Origin: an uncultured Selenomonas sp.
GTDB lineage: Bacteria > Bacillota > Negativicutes > Selenomonadales > Selenomonadaceae
NCBI GenBank assembly: GCA_938045435.1
Contig: CALIBA010000140.1
Location: 1-8,317, forward strand
Reading direction: 5' to 3'
DNA: 8,317 nt
Shown: piece by piece, positions 1-5,595 of the stretch
How positions within the stretch are numbered: position 1 is the stretch's first letter
Layout of the letters: every line of letters starts with the position of its first letter
The notes under the pieces: model-generated
What the model was told of the DNA's origin: nothing
What the model saw: the letters and a program-made list of their open reading frames with translations, nothing else
Databases searched by the model: none
Program-made: the position numbers and the translations under genes

Positions 1-606
1 GGTAAAAATGATGCTCCCATACCCATGCGGCACGAAACCACCACTGCCGAGCAAAATGCGCGTTCCGATAAAGCCTTCCCCACCGATGAGCCCAAGGCAG
101 ATGAACAAAGCTACTGTACTGAATGCAACGAGCGCAACAATCTTGATGAGAGCAAGCCAGAACTCACTCTCTCCAAATTTATCGACACGAAACAGGTTAA
201 TAATCGTAACGATCAGTCCAAAGAAAATTGCCCACCAAATCGTTCCGATTTCCGGAAAAAAACCGTTCATGATGATGCCCGCTGCAATCATTTCCGACGG
301 CACATAGGAGATCCATGTCACCCAGTAAGACCAACCAACCCCACATGCCCATGTGGCTGATATATTCTCTTTGGCATAGATGACAAATGAGCCGGAGAGC
401 GGTTTTTCTACAGCGAGTTCCGCCAGGCACAGCATCACACAGAGTACAATAATACCGCCGAGAAGGTAGGAGAGCACGGCTGCAGGTCCTGTCTGCGCAA
501 GAACATACCCTGTCCCAAGAAAATACCCACTCCCAATGACGCCGCCAATAGAAATGAGCTGCAAGTGCCTATGCTTCAGTTTCCGTTTCATAGTCGATGC
601 ACTCAT
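1..606 (-). CDS. Amino-acid permease, AAT/APC family (N-terminal part; runs off the left edge)
   Basis: This is the first 202 codons of an integral-membrane amino-acid/proton symporter of the APC superfamily; the C-terminal half lies outside the window (full members are about 450-480 aa). Reading the minus strand gives a short basic N-terminus (KRKLKHRHLQL, about residues 7-17). The TM1 glycine motif GGVIGSG (21-27) follows, the unwound helix where APC transporters bind the substrate amino group. Further on are LAELAVEKPLSGSF (61-74) and the family signature FGESEFWLALIKI (144-156). At least five hydrophobic segments are visible. The earliest in-frame ATG is at 606; a second ATG at 591 leaves the conserved region intact. 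Neither has a well-placed ribosome site, because the GGAGG at 640-644 sits 33 nt upstream of 606 and instead serves a short leader ORF. The substrate cannot be told from this part. Family is sure; the start is not. Confidence 0.9.
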   Translation of the reverse strand, partial: MSASTMKRKLKHRHLQLISIGGVIGSGYFLGTGYVLAQTGPAAVLSYLLGGIIVLCVMLCLAELAVEKPLSGSFVIYAKENISATWACGVGWSYWVTWISYVPSEMIAAGIIMNGFFPEIGTIWWAIFFGLIVTIINLFRVDKFGESEFWLALIKIVALVAFSTVALFICLGLIGGEGFIGTRILLGSGGFVPHGYGSIIFT

Positions 607-635
607 TGACTTTGTAACACAACCTTTCTACACAT
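603..635 (-). promoter_or_regulatory. Possible leader ORF translationally coupled to the left-edge permease
   Basis: On the minus strand an ATG at 635-633 lies 4 nt after GGAGG (640-644) and opens a 10-codon frame reading MCRKVVLQSQ, whose TGA (605-603) overlaps the permease ATG (606-604) as ATGA. This is the classic geometry of translational coupling by re-initiation. The permease frame itself has GTG directly followed by TAG at this GGAGG, so the ribosome site cannot serve the permease directly unless that TAG is a mutation or a sequencing error. No known leader peptide is recognised. Geometry is seen; function is inference. Confidence 0.35.
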
Positions 636-659
636 TCTGCCTCCATAAAATGCTTCCCC

Positions 660-665
660 ATCATA
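660..665 (-). promoter_or_regulatory. Possible -10 box for the left-edge permease
   Basis: The minus strand reads TATGAT here (5 of 6 matches to TATAAT), which would start transcription near 653 and give about 18 nt of leader before the short ORF at 635. No good -35 hexamer lies 16-18 nt upstream, so the promoter is weak, activator-dependent or misplaced. Confidence 0.3.
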
Positions 666-696
666 CTACAAGACGGCGGAGAATACTATCATTTAT

Positions 697-725
697 TTGA
701 CAAAGACCTACTTTTTTATTATGAT
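697..725 (+). promoter_or_regulatory. Sigma70-type promoter of yigZ
   Basis: A perfect -35 TTGACA (697-702), a 17-nt spacer and a -10 TATGAT (720-725) form a near-consensus promoter. Transcription should start near 732 and leave a leader of about 110 nt before TTG 841. The promoter lies inside the 5' part of the longest open frame, so any start codon upstream of about 732 would not be on this transcript. The leader can form a small hairpin (GCGCA 762-766 with TGCGC 772-776). Confidence 0.7.
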
Positions 726-840
726 GCTCACATATGTATTAAGGAACGATCTTGCCAAAAAGCGCACTTTCTGCGCACGCCCACATATGCCATATAGAGC
801 ACGCATAAACAATGCCGATATAATAGGAGCACACAGACGA

Positions 841-1500
841 TTGACCCCATATACCTATACAACAATAACACCAGAAGAACATCCAGAAGACTATACGCCT
901 TCTGCCATCTATGAAATCCAACGATCGCGCTTCCTCTCCTATGTCATTCATGTGGAAGATGAAACCACGGCGCGTACATGGGTGCAATCTATACGGAAGA
1001 AACATTTCGATGCACGGCATGTTCCATATGCTTGGGTGCTCGGTGCCAGTGCCCACCTTCAGCGTTCCAGTGATGACGGAGAACCGGGCGGTACGGCTGG
1101 CAGCCCCATCTTAGAGACCATCAAAACCCACGGGATCACGGATGCTGCCGTTGCTGTCGTTCGCTACTTTGGCGGCATCAAGCTCGGTGCCGGCGGACTC
1201 GTTCGTGCTTATGCGCACGCCGCGCATATCGGAATAGAGGCGGCAAAAAAAGTGTGCATGACACTGCTGCATACCATGTACGTACACATTGACTATGATC
1301 TGCTTGCCCTGCTTGAACACTATGTTCGTGATACGAACCTCTGCATGGGCGAAACCGTTTATGCAGAAGATGTGATGTTCACTCTTTTCATTCCAACAGG
1401 AGATATTGAGATACACCAACAGGGTATTACCAATATCACCTCGGGGCGTGCTGTGTTCGCACTGGGGGATAGGAATTATATCGCTGCCCCCATGTCATAG
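841..1500 (+). CDS. yigZ: YigZ family protein (IMPACT / UPF0029 domain)
   Basis: This is a conserved cytoplasmic protein of 219 aa related to the N-terminal domain of eukaryotic IMPACT. The biochemical role of bacterial YigZ/YvyE is not settled. The family core is clear: EIQRSRFLSYV (25-35), IRKKHFDARH (51-60), QRSSDDGEPGGTAGSPILE (74-92) and VVRYFGGIKLGAGGLVRAYAHA (106-127). A C-terminal DUF1949-like region occupies about 138-215. The frame is open from TTG 697, but that codon is part of the -35 box of the promoter at 697-725. TTG 841 is preferred because AGGAG (825-829) precedes it by 11 nt and the product then begins close to the usual family N-terminus (Y-x-T at 6-8) and has the usual length (about 205-220 aa). 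ATG 787 is an alternative without a ribosome site. The gene stands alone and converges on fnr. Family is certain; the start is moderately sure. Confidence 0.93.
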   Translation: MTPYTYTTITPEEHPEDYTPSAIYEIQRSRFLSYVIHVEDETTARTWVQSIRKKHFDARHVPYAWVLGASAHLQRSSDDGEPGGTAGSPILETIKTHGITDAAVAVVRYFGGIKLGAGGLVRAYAHAAHIGIEAAKKVCMTLLHTMYVHIDYDLLALLEHYVRDTNLCMGETVYAEDVMFTLFIPTGDIEIHQQGITNITSGRAVFALGDRNYIAAPMS

Positions 1501-1520
1501 TGCACCAGACGTGGTGCGCT
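1499..1520 (+). other. Small hairpin at the yigZ stop codon
   Basis: Bases 1499-1507 pair with 1512-1520 (9 bp including one G-U) around a GACG loop, starting within the TAG stop. No U-tract follows, so it is not a typical intrinsic terminator. It may stabilise the 3' end of the message or be incidental. Confidence 0.3.
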
Positions 1521-1570
1521 CCTTGCCTGCGATATGTACATTTTCACTCTTTCGCTCTTTTTCATCTGAA

Positions 1571-1623
1571 AACAACCGGAGCGCTGCATAAACTTCTTCT
1601 ACTCATGCAGCGCTCCGGTTGTT
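1571..1623. terminator. Perfect 19-bp inverted repeat between convergent yigZ and fnr (probable bidirectional terminator)
   Basis: Bases 1571-1589 are an exact reverse complement of 1605-1623, giving a GC-rich uninterrupted 19-bp stem with a 15-nt loop. It lies 71 nt past the yigZ stop and 59 nt past the fnr stop, as expected for a shared terminator. The U-tracts are short: TTGTT then CAGTATT on the plus strand, TTGTTTT on the minus strand, so termination should be better for fnr. The rest of the 181-nt gap has only a 5-bp hairpin (CGGCA 1631-1635 with TGCCG 1640-1644). Confidence 0.6.
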
Positions 1624-1681
1624 CAGTATTCGGCAGTATTGCCGTGCTCCCATCTGAATCACATATAATTGGCATCTTCTT

Positions 1682-2362
1682 TCATTCAATATTACAAATA
1701 TCACGTCCACAATTTTCACAGTGAATTTCCGATTTTAGAAACTCAAGATCCTTAATGAGAATCAGATGTCCGCGCATTTCAATCACGCCATTCTTTTTAA
1801 GATCGCCAAGCATACGGTTCAGACTTTCACGCGCCGAGGCTGAGTAATTCGCAAGTTCTTGGTTGGTGAGCGGAACCGAGATAAGAACCCCCTCTTTTGT
1901 CTCCATGCCGTAACTGTTGGAAAGCCGTATGAGTGTTGAATAGAGTGCGCCCTTCTTGCCATAGAGCACTAGATCCCGAAATTTTAAATGCTGTTTGCGC
2001 ATATGCAGTCCGATGAGTTTCAGCAAAGCAATGGCAAGATGCGGGTGCTTTTCAAGATATGCCTGCAATACAGGAAACTCAATCGCATAGACCTCTGCCG
2101 CCGTCTGGGCGATTGCACTGAAGATATATGTGGGCGTATCTTCATAAATGGGCAGCTCGCCAATGAGACTGCCCTTCTTCGTCAAACGCAACGACAGCAC
2201 CCGCCCGGATGCCCCATACTTGACAATAAAGATCTGGCCGGAGCGAACAATATAAAAATACCGTGCTGGTGTCCCCTCTCGAAAGAGACAGGCGCCATCG
2301 TGCAGCGAAATAACCTTGCCGGGAATTGACTCCATCTCCCGAATGAGCGCTTCTTGATCCAT
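1682..2362 (-). CDS. fnr: Crp/Fnr-family regulator of the Bacillus FNR type (C-terminal Fe-S cysteine cluster)
   Basis: This is a cytoplasmic 226-aa transcription factor with an N-terminal cyclic-nucleotide-binding-like beta-barrel (about 14-105), a dimerisation helix (about 106-140) and a C-terminal winged helix-turn-helix (about 164-204). The recognition helix ARESLNRML (177-185) carries R-E-x3-R as in CRP, which predicts binding to TGTGA-N6-TCACA; such a site lies in the adjacent promoter region. The tail holds C215, C218 and C223 (C-x2-C-x4-C). This spacing matches the three C-terminal cysteines that bind the [4Fe-4S] cluster of Bacillus subtilis FNR, where an aspartate is the fourth ligand; D130 is the likely counterpart by position (inference). 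It should therefore sense oxygen. The start at 2362 is chosen because GGAGG (2369-2373) lies 6 nt upstream; the frame stays open to 2449, but that extension would cross the promoter region and shows no domain. narK is transcribed divergently. Confidence 0.93.
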   Translation of the reverse strand: MDQEALIREMESIPGKVISLHDGACLFREGTPARYFYIVRSGQIFIVKYGASGRVLSLRLTKKGSLIGELPIYEDTPTYIFSAIAQTAAEVYAIEFPVLQAYLEKHPHLAIALLKLIGLHMRKQHLKFRDLVLYGKKGALYSTLIRLSNSYGMETKEGVLISVPLTNQELANYSASARESLNRMLGDLKKNGVIEMRGHLILIKDLEFLKSEIHCENCGRDICNIE

Positions 2363-2400
2363 GCGGTTCCTCCCTTCCCTCACAACTGATGCTGTTTCCA

Positions 2401-2406
2401 ATCTTA
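2401..2406 (-). promoter_or_regulatory. Possible -10 box of fnr
   Basis: The minus strand reads TAAGAT (4 of 6 matches to TATAAT), predicting a start near 2394 and a leader of about 32 nt before ATG 2362. There is no recognisable -35 at the proper distance. The centre of the FNR box would lie 42.5 bp upstream, close to the class II activator position, so positive autoregulation is possible. Confidence 0.35.
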
Positions 2407-2426
2407 CTCTAAAAAAGAGAAAGATA

Positions 2427-2446
2427 CATGTGATATTCATCACATG
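2427..2446. promoter_or_regulatory. FNR/CRP-type operator (TGTGA-N6-TCACA) in the fnr-narK intergenic region
   Basis: TGTGA (2429-2433) and TCACA (2440-2444) are separated by 6 nt, a full match to the Crp/Fnr consensus used by Bacillus FNR. The symmetry extends to 2427-2446, with only the two central base pairs breaking it. The centre (between 2436 and 2437) is exactly -41.5 from the narK start predicted from the TATAAT at 2466-2471, the class II activation position. Binding by the neighbouring FNR is inferred from its recognition helix and position. Confidence 0.85.
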
Positions 2447-2465
2447 CAAGAGAAATATTTTTCTC

Positions 2466-2471
2466 TATAAT
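2466..2471 (+). promoter_or_regulatory. -10 box of narK
   Basis: A perfect TATAAT places the start near 2478 and leaves a leader of about 30 nt. At the -35 position (2443-2448, CATGCA) there is no TTGACA-like sequence, as expected of a promoter that relies on an activator bound at -41.5. A second TATAAT at 2475-2480 would put the activator site at -50.5, which is less favourable. Confidence 0.7.
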
Positions 2472-2507
2472 TATTATAATGCGATATAAAAAATGGAGGA
2501 GATGCAC

Positions 2508-3851
2508 ATGGAAAGCAAGGAGCTGCTTGCGACGCTGGGAGAGAACCCTTCACGCAAAGACATCCTCGCACACTGGGATCCAGAGAATGAAGCATTTTGG
2601 AAGCGTTATGGCGAACCCATTGCCAAGCGAAATCTCTACACATCAACGTGGGCACTGACACTTGCCTTCGTTGCCTGGACGATGTGGGCAACGATTGCGG
2701 CACAGCTCAATCAGGTAGGCTTCCACTTCACCGACAATGAGATTTTTACACTTGCAGCGCTGCCGGGTCTTGTTGGGGCAACGGGGCGTCTCATTTATAC
2801 ATACCTGCCTGCAATGGTCGGTGGACGCAACTGGACTTTTTTCTCAACAGCACTCCTTCTAATTCCGCTGATTGGTCTTGGGAACACCATCACAGATACA
2901 TCCACAAGCTATGATACATTTGTCTTGCTTGTTGCAGGCATTGGCATCGCAGGAGCAAACTTCTCCTCCTCAATGGCCAATATTGGATTCTTTTTCCCAA
3001 AGGCACAAAAAGGCCTTGCACTCGGCGTCAATGCCGGCATTGGCAACCTCGGTGTCTCGCTCATCTACCTAACAGCGCCGATCCTCCTCGGCGCGAGTTT
3101 TGGCGGCATCTTCGGCCCTCCCTTAATCAATGCCGCGGGAAAAGAGGTTTACCTGCAGAGCGTGTGCTACTTCTGGGCAATCCCAACAGCGCTGACCCTC
3201 GTACTCATCTGGCTGTTTATGGATAATCTTCCCATTCCACGCCAGAGTCCCAGCAGCATGATGTCCATCTTCAGCAATAAACACACCTGGCTCATCACTG
3301 TGATCTACACCTGCGGCTTCGGCTCTTTTATTGGTTACTCCGCAGCTCTTGCCCTTTTGGTCAACCGCGAGTTCCCCGAAGTATCGTTCGCCTATGCAGC
3401 CTTTCTCGGTCCCTTCATCGGCGCCGGCGTCCGCCCCATTGGCGGCTGGGTATCCGATAAGGTCAACAGTGGCTCAAAGGTTACATTTTACTCACTGCTG
3501 CTCATGCTTGTTGCCTGCTCTGTCACAGTGCTCGGTATTGAGTCGCACAATTTTGCACTGTTCTTCAGTGCGTTCCTCGTACTGTTTTTCTCAACAGGGT
3601 TTATCAATGCGGCTTCTTTCCGTATGATCCCCTTCGTCTTTGACAGTCCTGTTCATGCTTCGCTCGTCACGGGCTTTACCGCAGCGATTGCAGCCTATGG
3701 TGCATTCTTTATCCCAAAACTCTTTGGTCTTTCCTATGCAACACAGGGCAGTGTAATTCCTGCCTTTTATTTCCTCATCGCCTTCACTGTACTAACCATC
3801 ATAATCACATGGTTCTTCTATGCACGCAAAGGTTCCGGCATTAAGTGCTGA
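2508..3851 (+). CDS. narK: Nitrate/nitrite transporter, NarK family (MFS)
   Basis: This 447-aa inner-membrane porter of the major facilitator superfamily should import nitrate and/or export nitrite. A cytoplasmic N-terminal stretch typical of the NarK/NarU type (WDPENEAFWKRYG at 23-35, then IAKRNL) precedes about 12 hydrophobic segments. The nitrate signature in TM5 is intact (GIAGANFSSSMANIGFFFPK, 146-165, continuing to LGVNAGIGNLGVS), as is its C-terminal counterpart around INAASFRMIPFVF (366-378). R94 (GATGRLIY) and R309 (GAGVRPIGGW) correspond to the two substrate-binding arginines R89 and R305 of E. coli NarK. DTSTSY (130-135) matches the usual TM3-TM4 loop. ATG 2508 is chosen because GGAGGA (2495-2500) lies 7 nt before it; the upstream ATG 2493 overlaps that ribosome site. 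The gene is divergent from fnr, monocistronic, and predicted to be FNR-activated. No nitrate reductase gene is in the window. Confidence 0.95.
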   Translation: MESKELLATLGENPSRKDILAHWDPENEAFWKRYGEPIAKRNLYTSTWALTLAFVAWTMWATIAAQLNQVGFHFTDNEIFTLAALPGLVGATGRLIYTYLPAMVGGRNWTFFSTALLLIPLIGLGNTITDTSTSYDTFVLLVAGIGIAGANFSSSMANIGFFFPKAQKGLALGVNAGIGNLGVSLIYLTAPILLGASFGGIFGPPLINAAGKEVYLQSVCYFWAIPTALTLVLIWLFMDNLPIPRQSPSSMMSIFSNKHTWLITVIYTCGFGSFIGYSAALALLVNREFPEVSFAYAAFLGPFIGAGVRPIGGWVSDKVNSGSKVTFYSLLLMLVACSVTVLGIESHNFALFFSAFLVLFFSTGFINAASFRMIPFVFDSPVHASLVTGFTAAIAAYGAFFIPKLFGLSYATQGSVIPAFYFLIAFTVLTIIITWFFYARKGSGIKC

Positions 3852-3854
3852 AGC

Positions 3855-3900
3855 CAGCAAATGAAAAAGGCCGCCGATGTGCGGCTTTTTTTATTTGCTG
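3855..3900 (+). terminator. Rho-independent terminator of narK
   Basis: Bases 3855-3874 pair with 3881-3900 (20 bp, two of them G-U) around a 6-nt loop. The GC-rich top (GGCCGC/GCGGC) is followed by seven T (3886-3892) on the descending arm. It starts 4 nt after the stop codon. The A-rich left arm could give partial activity on the other strand. Confidence 0.93.
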
Positions 3901-3917
3901 ATAATCATTTGCCCCAT

Positions 3918-3946
3918 TTCATCAACATGTGTCCCTATGCTATAAT
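3918..3946 (+). promoter_or_regulatory. Promoter of the ThrE-family exporter (extended -10)
   Basis: A perfect TATAAT (3941-3946) is preceded by TGC, giving an extended -10. With a 17-nt spacer the -35 is TTCATC (3918-3923), a weak match that an extended -10 can tolerate. The start would be near 3953, about 29 nt before GTG 3982. Confidence 0.65.
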
Positions 3947-3981
3947 ATCCAATATCAGTACGTCATTGGAGAAAGGCAATC

Positions 3982-5319
3982 GTGAGCCATATGGAAACAG
4001 AACGCATCGAAAACACATCGCAAGACAGTAACAAAACACTCAACCGCAAAATGAAAATCCTGCTTGATATTGGGCAAACGCTCATGGAAAATGGTGCAGA
4101 CTGTGGACGCGTCGTACGCGATATGACACGCGCCTCCGTCCATCTGCACATCCCTACCGGGCAGATTCAATCCCATGTCACTTACACAACGCTCATGCTA
4201 AGCATCAGCGATGGCGAACGATCTTTTACACAGTTCCGCAAGGCCCTAAAACATGGGGTAAATCTCGCCGTAATCGCCGCCGTCAGCAAGCTGACATGGC
4301 GGGCACTGCGCAGCAATATCCCCATGCGCTCCATTGAGCTTGCCATCGCACGCATCAGACAGCGTCCTCTTTGTTACCCCAACTGGGTCATTGCTCTCGG
4401 TGCTGCGATTGGCTCTGGCGGATCCTGCAAACTCTTTGGCGGCAGCTGGCTGGAGGCACTCATCGCAACTTTCTGTGCGCTGATTGGATTTATCGCCCAC
4501 CGTATCAGCATCAAAAATGCATTCAACCCTTATGCCTGTGCGATGATTACAGGATTTGTCGCAACGCTCTGCGCCTGGCTCCTCCCGACGGCTCTGGGGC
4601 TTGGAACGATGTGGTACGCACTCGTTGCATGCACCATCTTCCTCATGCCTGGATTCCCGTCGATCAATGCCGCAAGCGATATGCTCAACCGCTTTACCAC
4701 ATCCGGCATGACCCGTGCGATGGATACCATGCTCATTATCGGCGGATTGACATTTGGCATTGCCTTTGCCATTCTCGTCGCAGGCATCGAAAATATCTCC
4801 GATGTTCATATACAGCCAACAGATACCTATCTGAATCAAGCACTTGCAGCGGCGCTTGCAGCCGGCGGCTTTTCCGTCATGTTCAACACACCCAAAAAAC
4901 TTCTCGCCATCGTTGCTCTTGAGGGCATCATCACCATGCTGATCCGCAATGTCATCATGTTGGAGTTTGGACTGCCGCAGTCTATTGGTTCTTTTTTTGC
5001 GGCAGCTGTCGTTGGCATTGCAGCGCTAAAAATCATTCATATCATACATACCCCGAACACACTGCTCATCATTCCTCCGGTCATTCCCCTTGTCCCCTGC
5101 GTCCTCCTCTACCGTTTGCTCTTTGCAATTCTGCATATCCAGACAATCTCCGTTGGGGAGCTGCTTGAAGCGCTGCGGTTCGGTGTCTCTGGTGTCACCA
5201 TCATTCTCGCCATCGTCGTGGGCGTCTCCATCCCCAATATCTTCATTCAAAAACGTATTGAACAGCAACAACAGCGTGAAATTGATGCCATTCTCGCAAA
5301 GCGTTTTACGCAGAGTTAA
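3982..5319 (+). CDS. ThrE-family exporter (threonine/serine exporter family, fused YjjP-YjjB type)
   Basis: This 445-aa membrane protein joins both halves of the ThrE family in one chain. The N-terminal half has a soluble region (about 20-125) with the conserved TLMENGAD-x2-RVVRDMTR (33-50). About five hydrophobic segments follow, plus LMPGFPSINAASDMLNRF (221-238), the family's conserved loop. The C-terminal half (about 285-425) is the YjjB/ThrE_2-like part, with four to five more segments and IPPVIPLVPCVLLYR (364-378). Corynebacterium ThrE is fused like this and exports threonine and serine; in many bacteria the halves are separate genes (YjjP/YjjB), reported in E. coli to affect succinate export. 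The substrate here is therefore open: serine/threonine or a dicarboxylate. The start is GTG 3982, with AAGG (3973-3976) 5 nt upstream; ATG 3991 is the alternative. The C-terminal tail is Q/R-rich and cytoplasmic. It is probably monocistronic. Confidence 0.88.
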   Translation: MSHMETERIENTSQDSNKTLNRKMKILLDIGQTLMENGADCGRVVRDMTRASVHLHIPTGQIQSHVTYTTLMLSISDGERSFTQFRKALKHGVNLAVIAAVSKLTWRALRSNIPMRSIELAIARIRQRPLCYPNWVIALGAAIGSGGSCKLFGGSWLEALIATFCALIGFIAHRISIKNAFNPYACAMITGFVATLCAWLLPTALGLGTMWYALVACTIFLMPGFPSINAASDMLNRFTTSGMTRAMDTMLIIGGLTFGIAFAILVAGIENISDVHIQPTDTYLNQALAAALAAGGFSVMFNTPKKLLAIVALEGIITMLIRNVIMLEFGLPQSIGSFFAAAVVGIAALKIIHIIHTPNTLLIIPPVIPLVPCVLLYRLLFAILHIQTISVGELLEALRFGVSGVTIILAIVVGVSIPNIFIQKRIEQQQQREIDAILAKRFTQS

Positions 5320-5337
5320 GGATCATCTTCATCCCTC

Positions 5338-5376
5338 AGCGTGATTCTACGCGAATTTAGGAAGCACGCTTTTGTT
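5338..5376 (+). terminator. Probable terminator after the ThrE-family gene
   Basis: AGCGTG (5338-5343) pairs with CACGCT (5365-5370) and is followed by a T-rich run (TTTTGTT, 5370-5376). The 21-nt loop can form a small inner hairpin (ATTC 5344-5347 with GAAT 5353-5356). It begins 19 nt after the stop. The stem is short, so termination may be partial. Confidence 0.5.
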
Positions 5377-5487
5377 ATATCTTTACATCAAAAATATTGT
5401 ACCATATTAGAATCTCATTCAATAGATTTATTTTTCTACAGATTAATCTTATTTATAAAATGATTCACGAAAAAATATACTTTATAC
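5377..5487. other. AT-rich spacer upstream of ald
   Basis: About 110 nt of strongly AT-rich DNA with no open frame of note lie between the preceding terminator and the ald promoter. It holds a perfect 10-bp palindrome AGATTAATCT (5440-5449) and several A/T runs that could act as an UP element or a regulator site. No known operator is recognised. Confidence 0.4.
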
Positions 5488-5517
5488 TTGACAAAAATGT
5501 CGGAATTATATTAAAAT
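5488..5517 (+). promoter_or_regulatory. Promoter of ald
   Basis: A perfect -35 TTGACA (5488-5493), an 18-nt spacer and TAAAAT (5512-5517, 5 of 6) form a strong sigma70-type promoter. The start is near 5524, giving a leader of about 72 nt. The leader has a small hairpin (TTTGG 5535-5539 with CCAAA 5545-5549) and a T-run near 5571-5576, but no recognised riboswitch. Confidence 0.72.
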
Positions 5518-5595
5518 CCTGAATAGGGTACATCTTTGGAGTTCCCAAACAGCCGTTCATCCCTTCTGTATTTTTTGTAGTAGGAGGCAAAAAAC

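Noticed and set aside
819..824. Perfect TATAAT just upstream of TTG 841
   Set aside because: No -35 hexamer lies 16-18 nt upstream and there is no TGn extension. The promoter at 697-725 is far better.
697..840. Extending yigZ upstream to TTG 697 or ATG 721/724
   Set aside because: These codons are part of the -35 and -10 boxes of a near-consensus promoter, and the extra residues show no family similarity.
1563..1658. Direct repeat CATCTGAA (1563-1570 and 1651-1658) around the 19-bp hairpin, as a possible target-site duplication
   Set aside because: The right copy lies 27 nt beyond the hairpin arm, so the geometry does not fit an inserted element; an 8-mer can recur by chance.
2363..2449. 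Extending the FNR-type regulator upstream to ATG 2449
   Set aside because: GGAGG lies 6 nt before ATG 2362. The extension would run through the FNR operator and has no domain content.
2475..2480. Second TATAAT upstream of narK
   Set aside because: It would put the FNR box at -50.5, off the preferred activation position; the box at 2466-2471 gives exactly -41.5.
4246..4839. Long open frame (197 codons) on the minus strand opposite the ThrE-family gene
   Set aside because: It is antisense to an intact conserved gene, has a low-complexity charged and Cys-rich composition, and lacks a recognisable domain.
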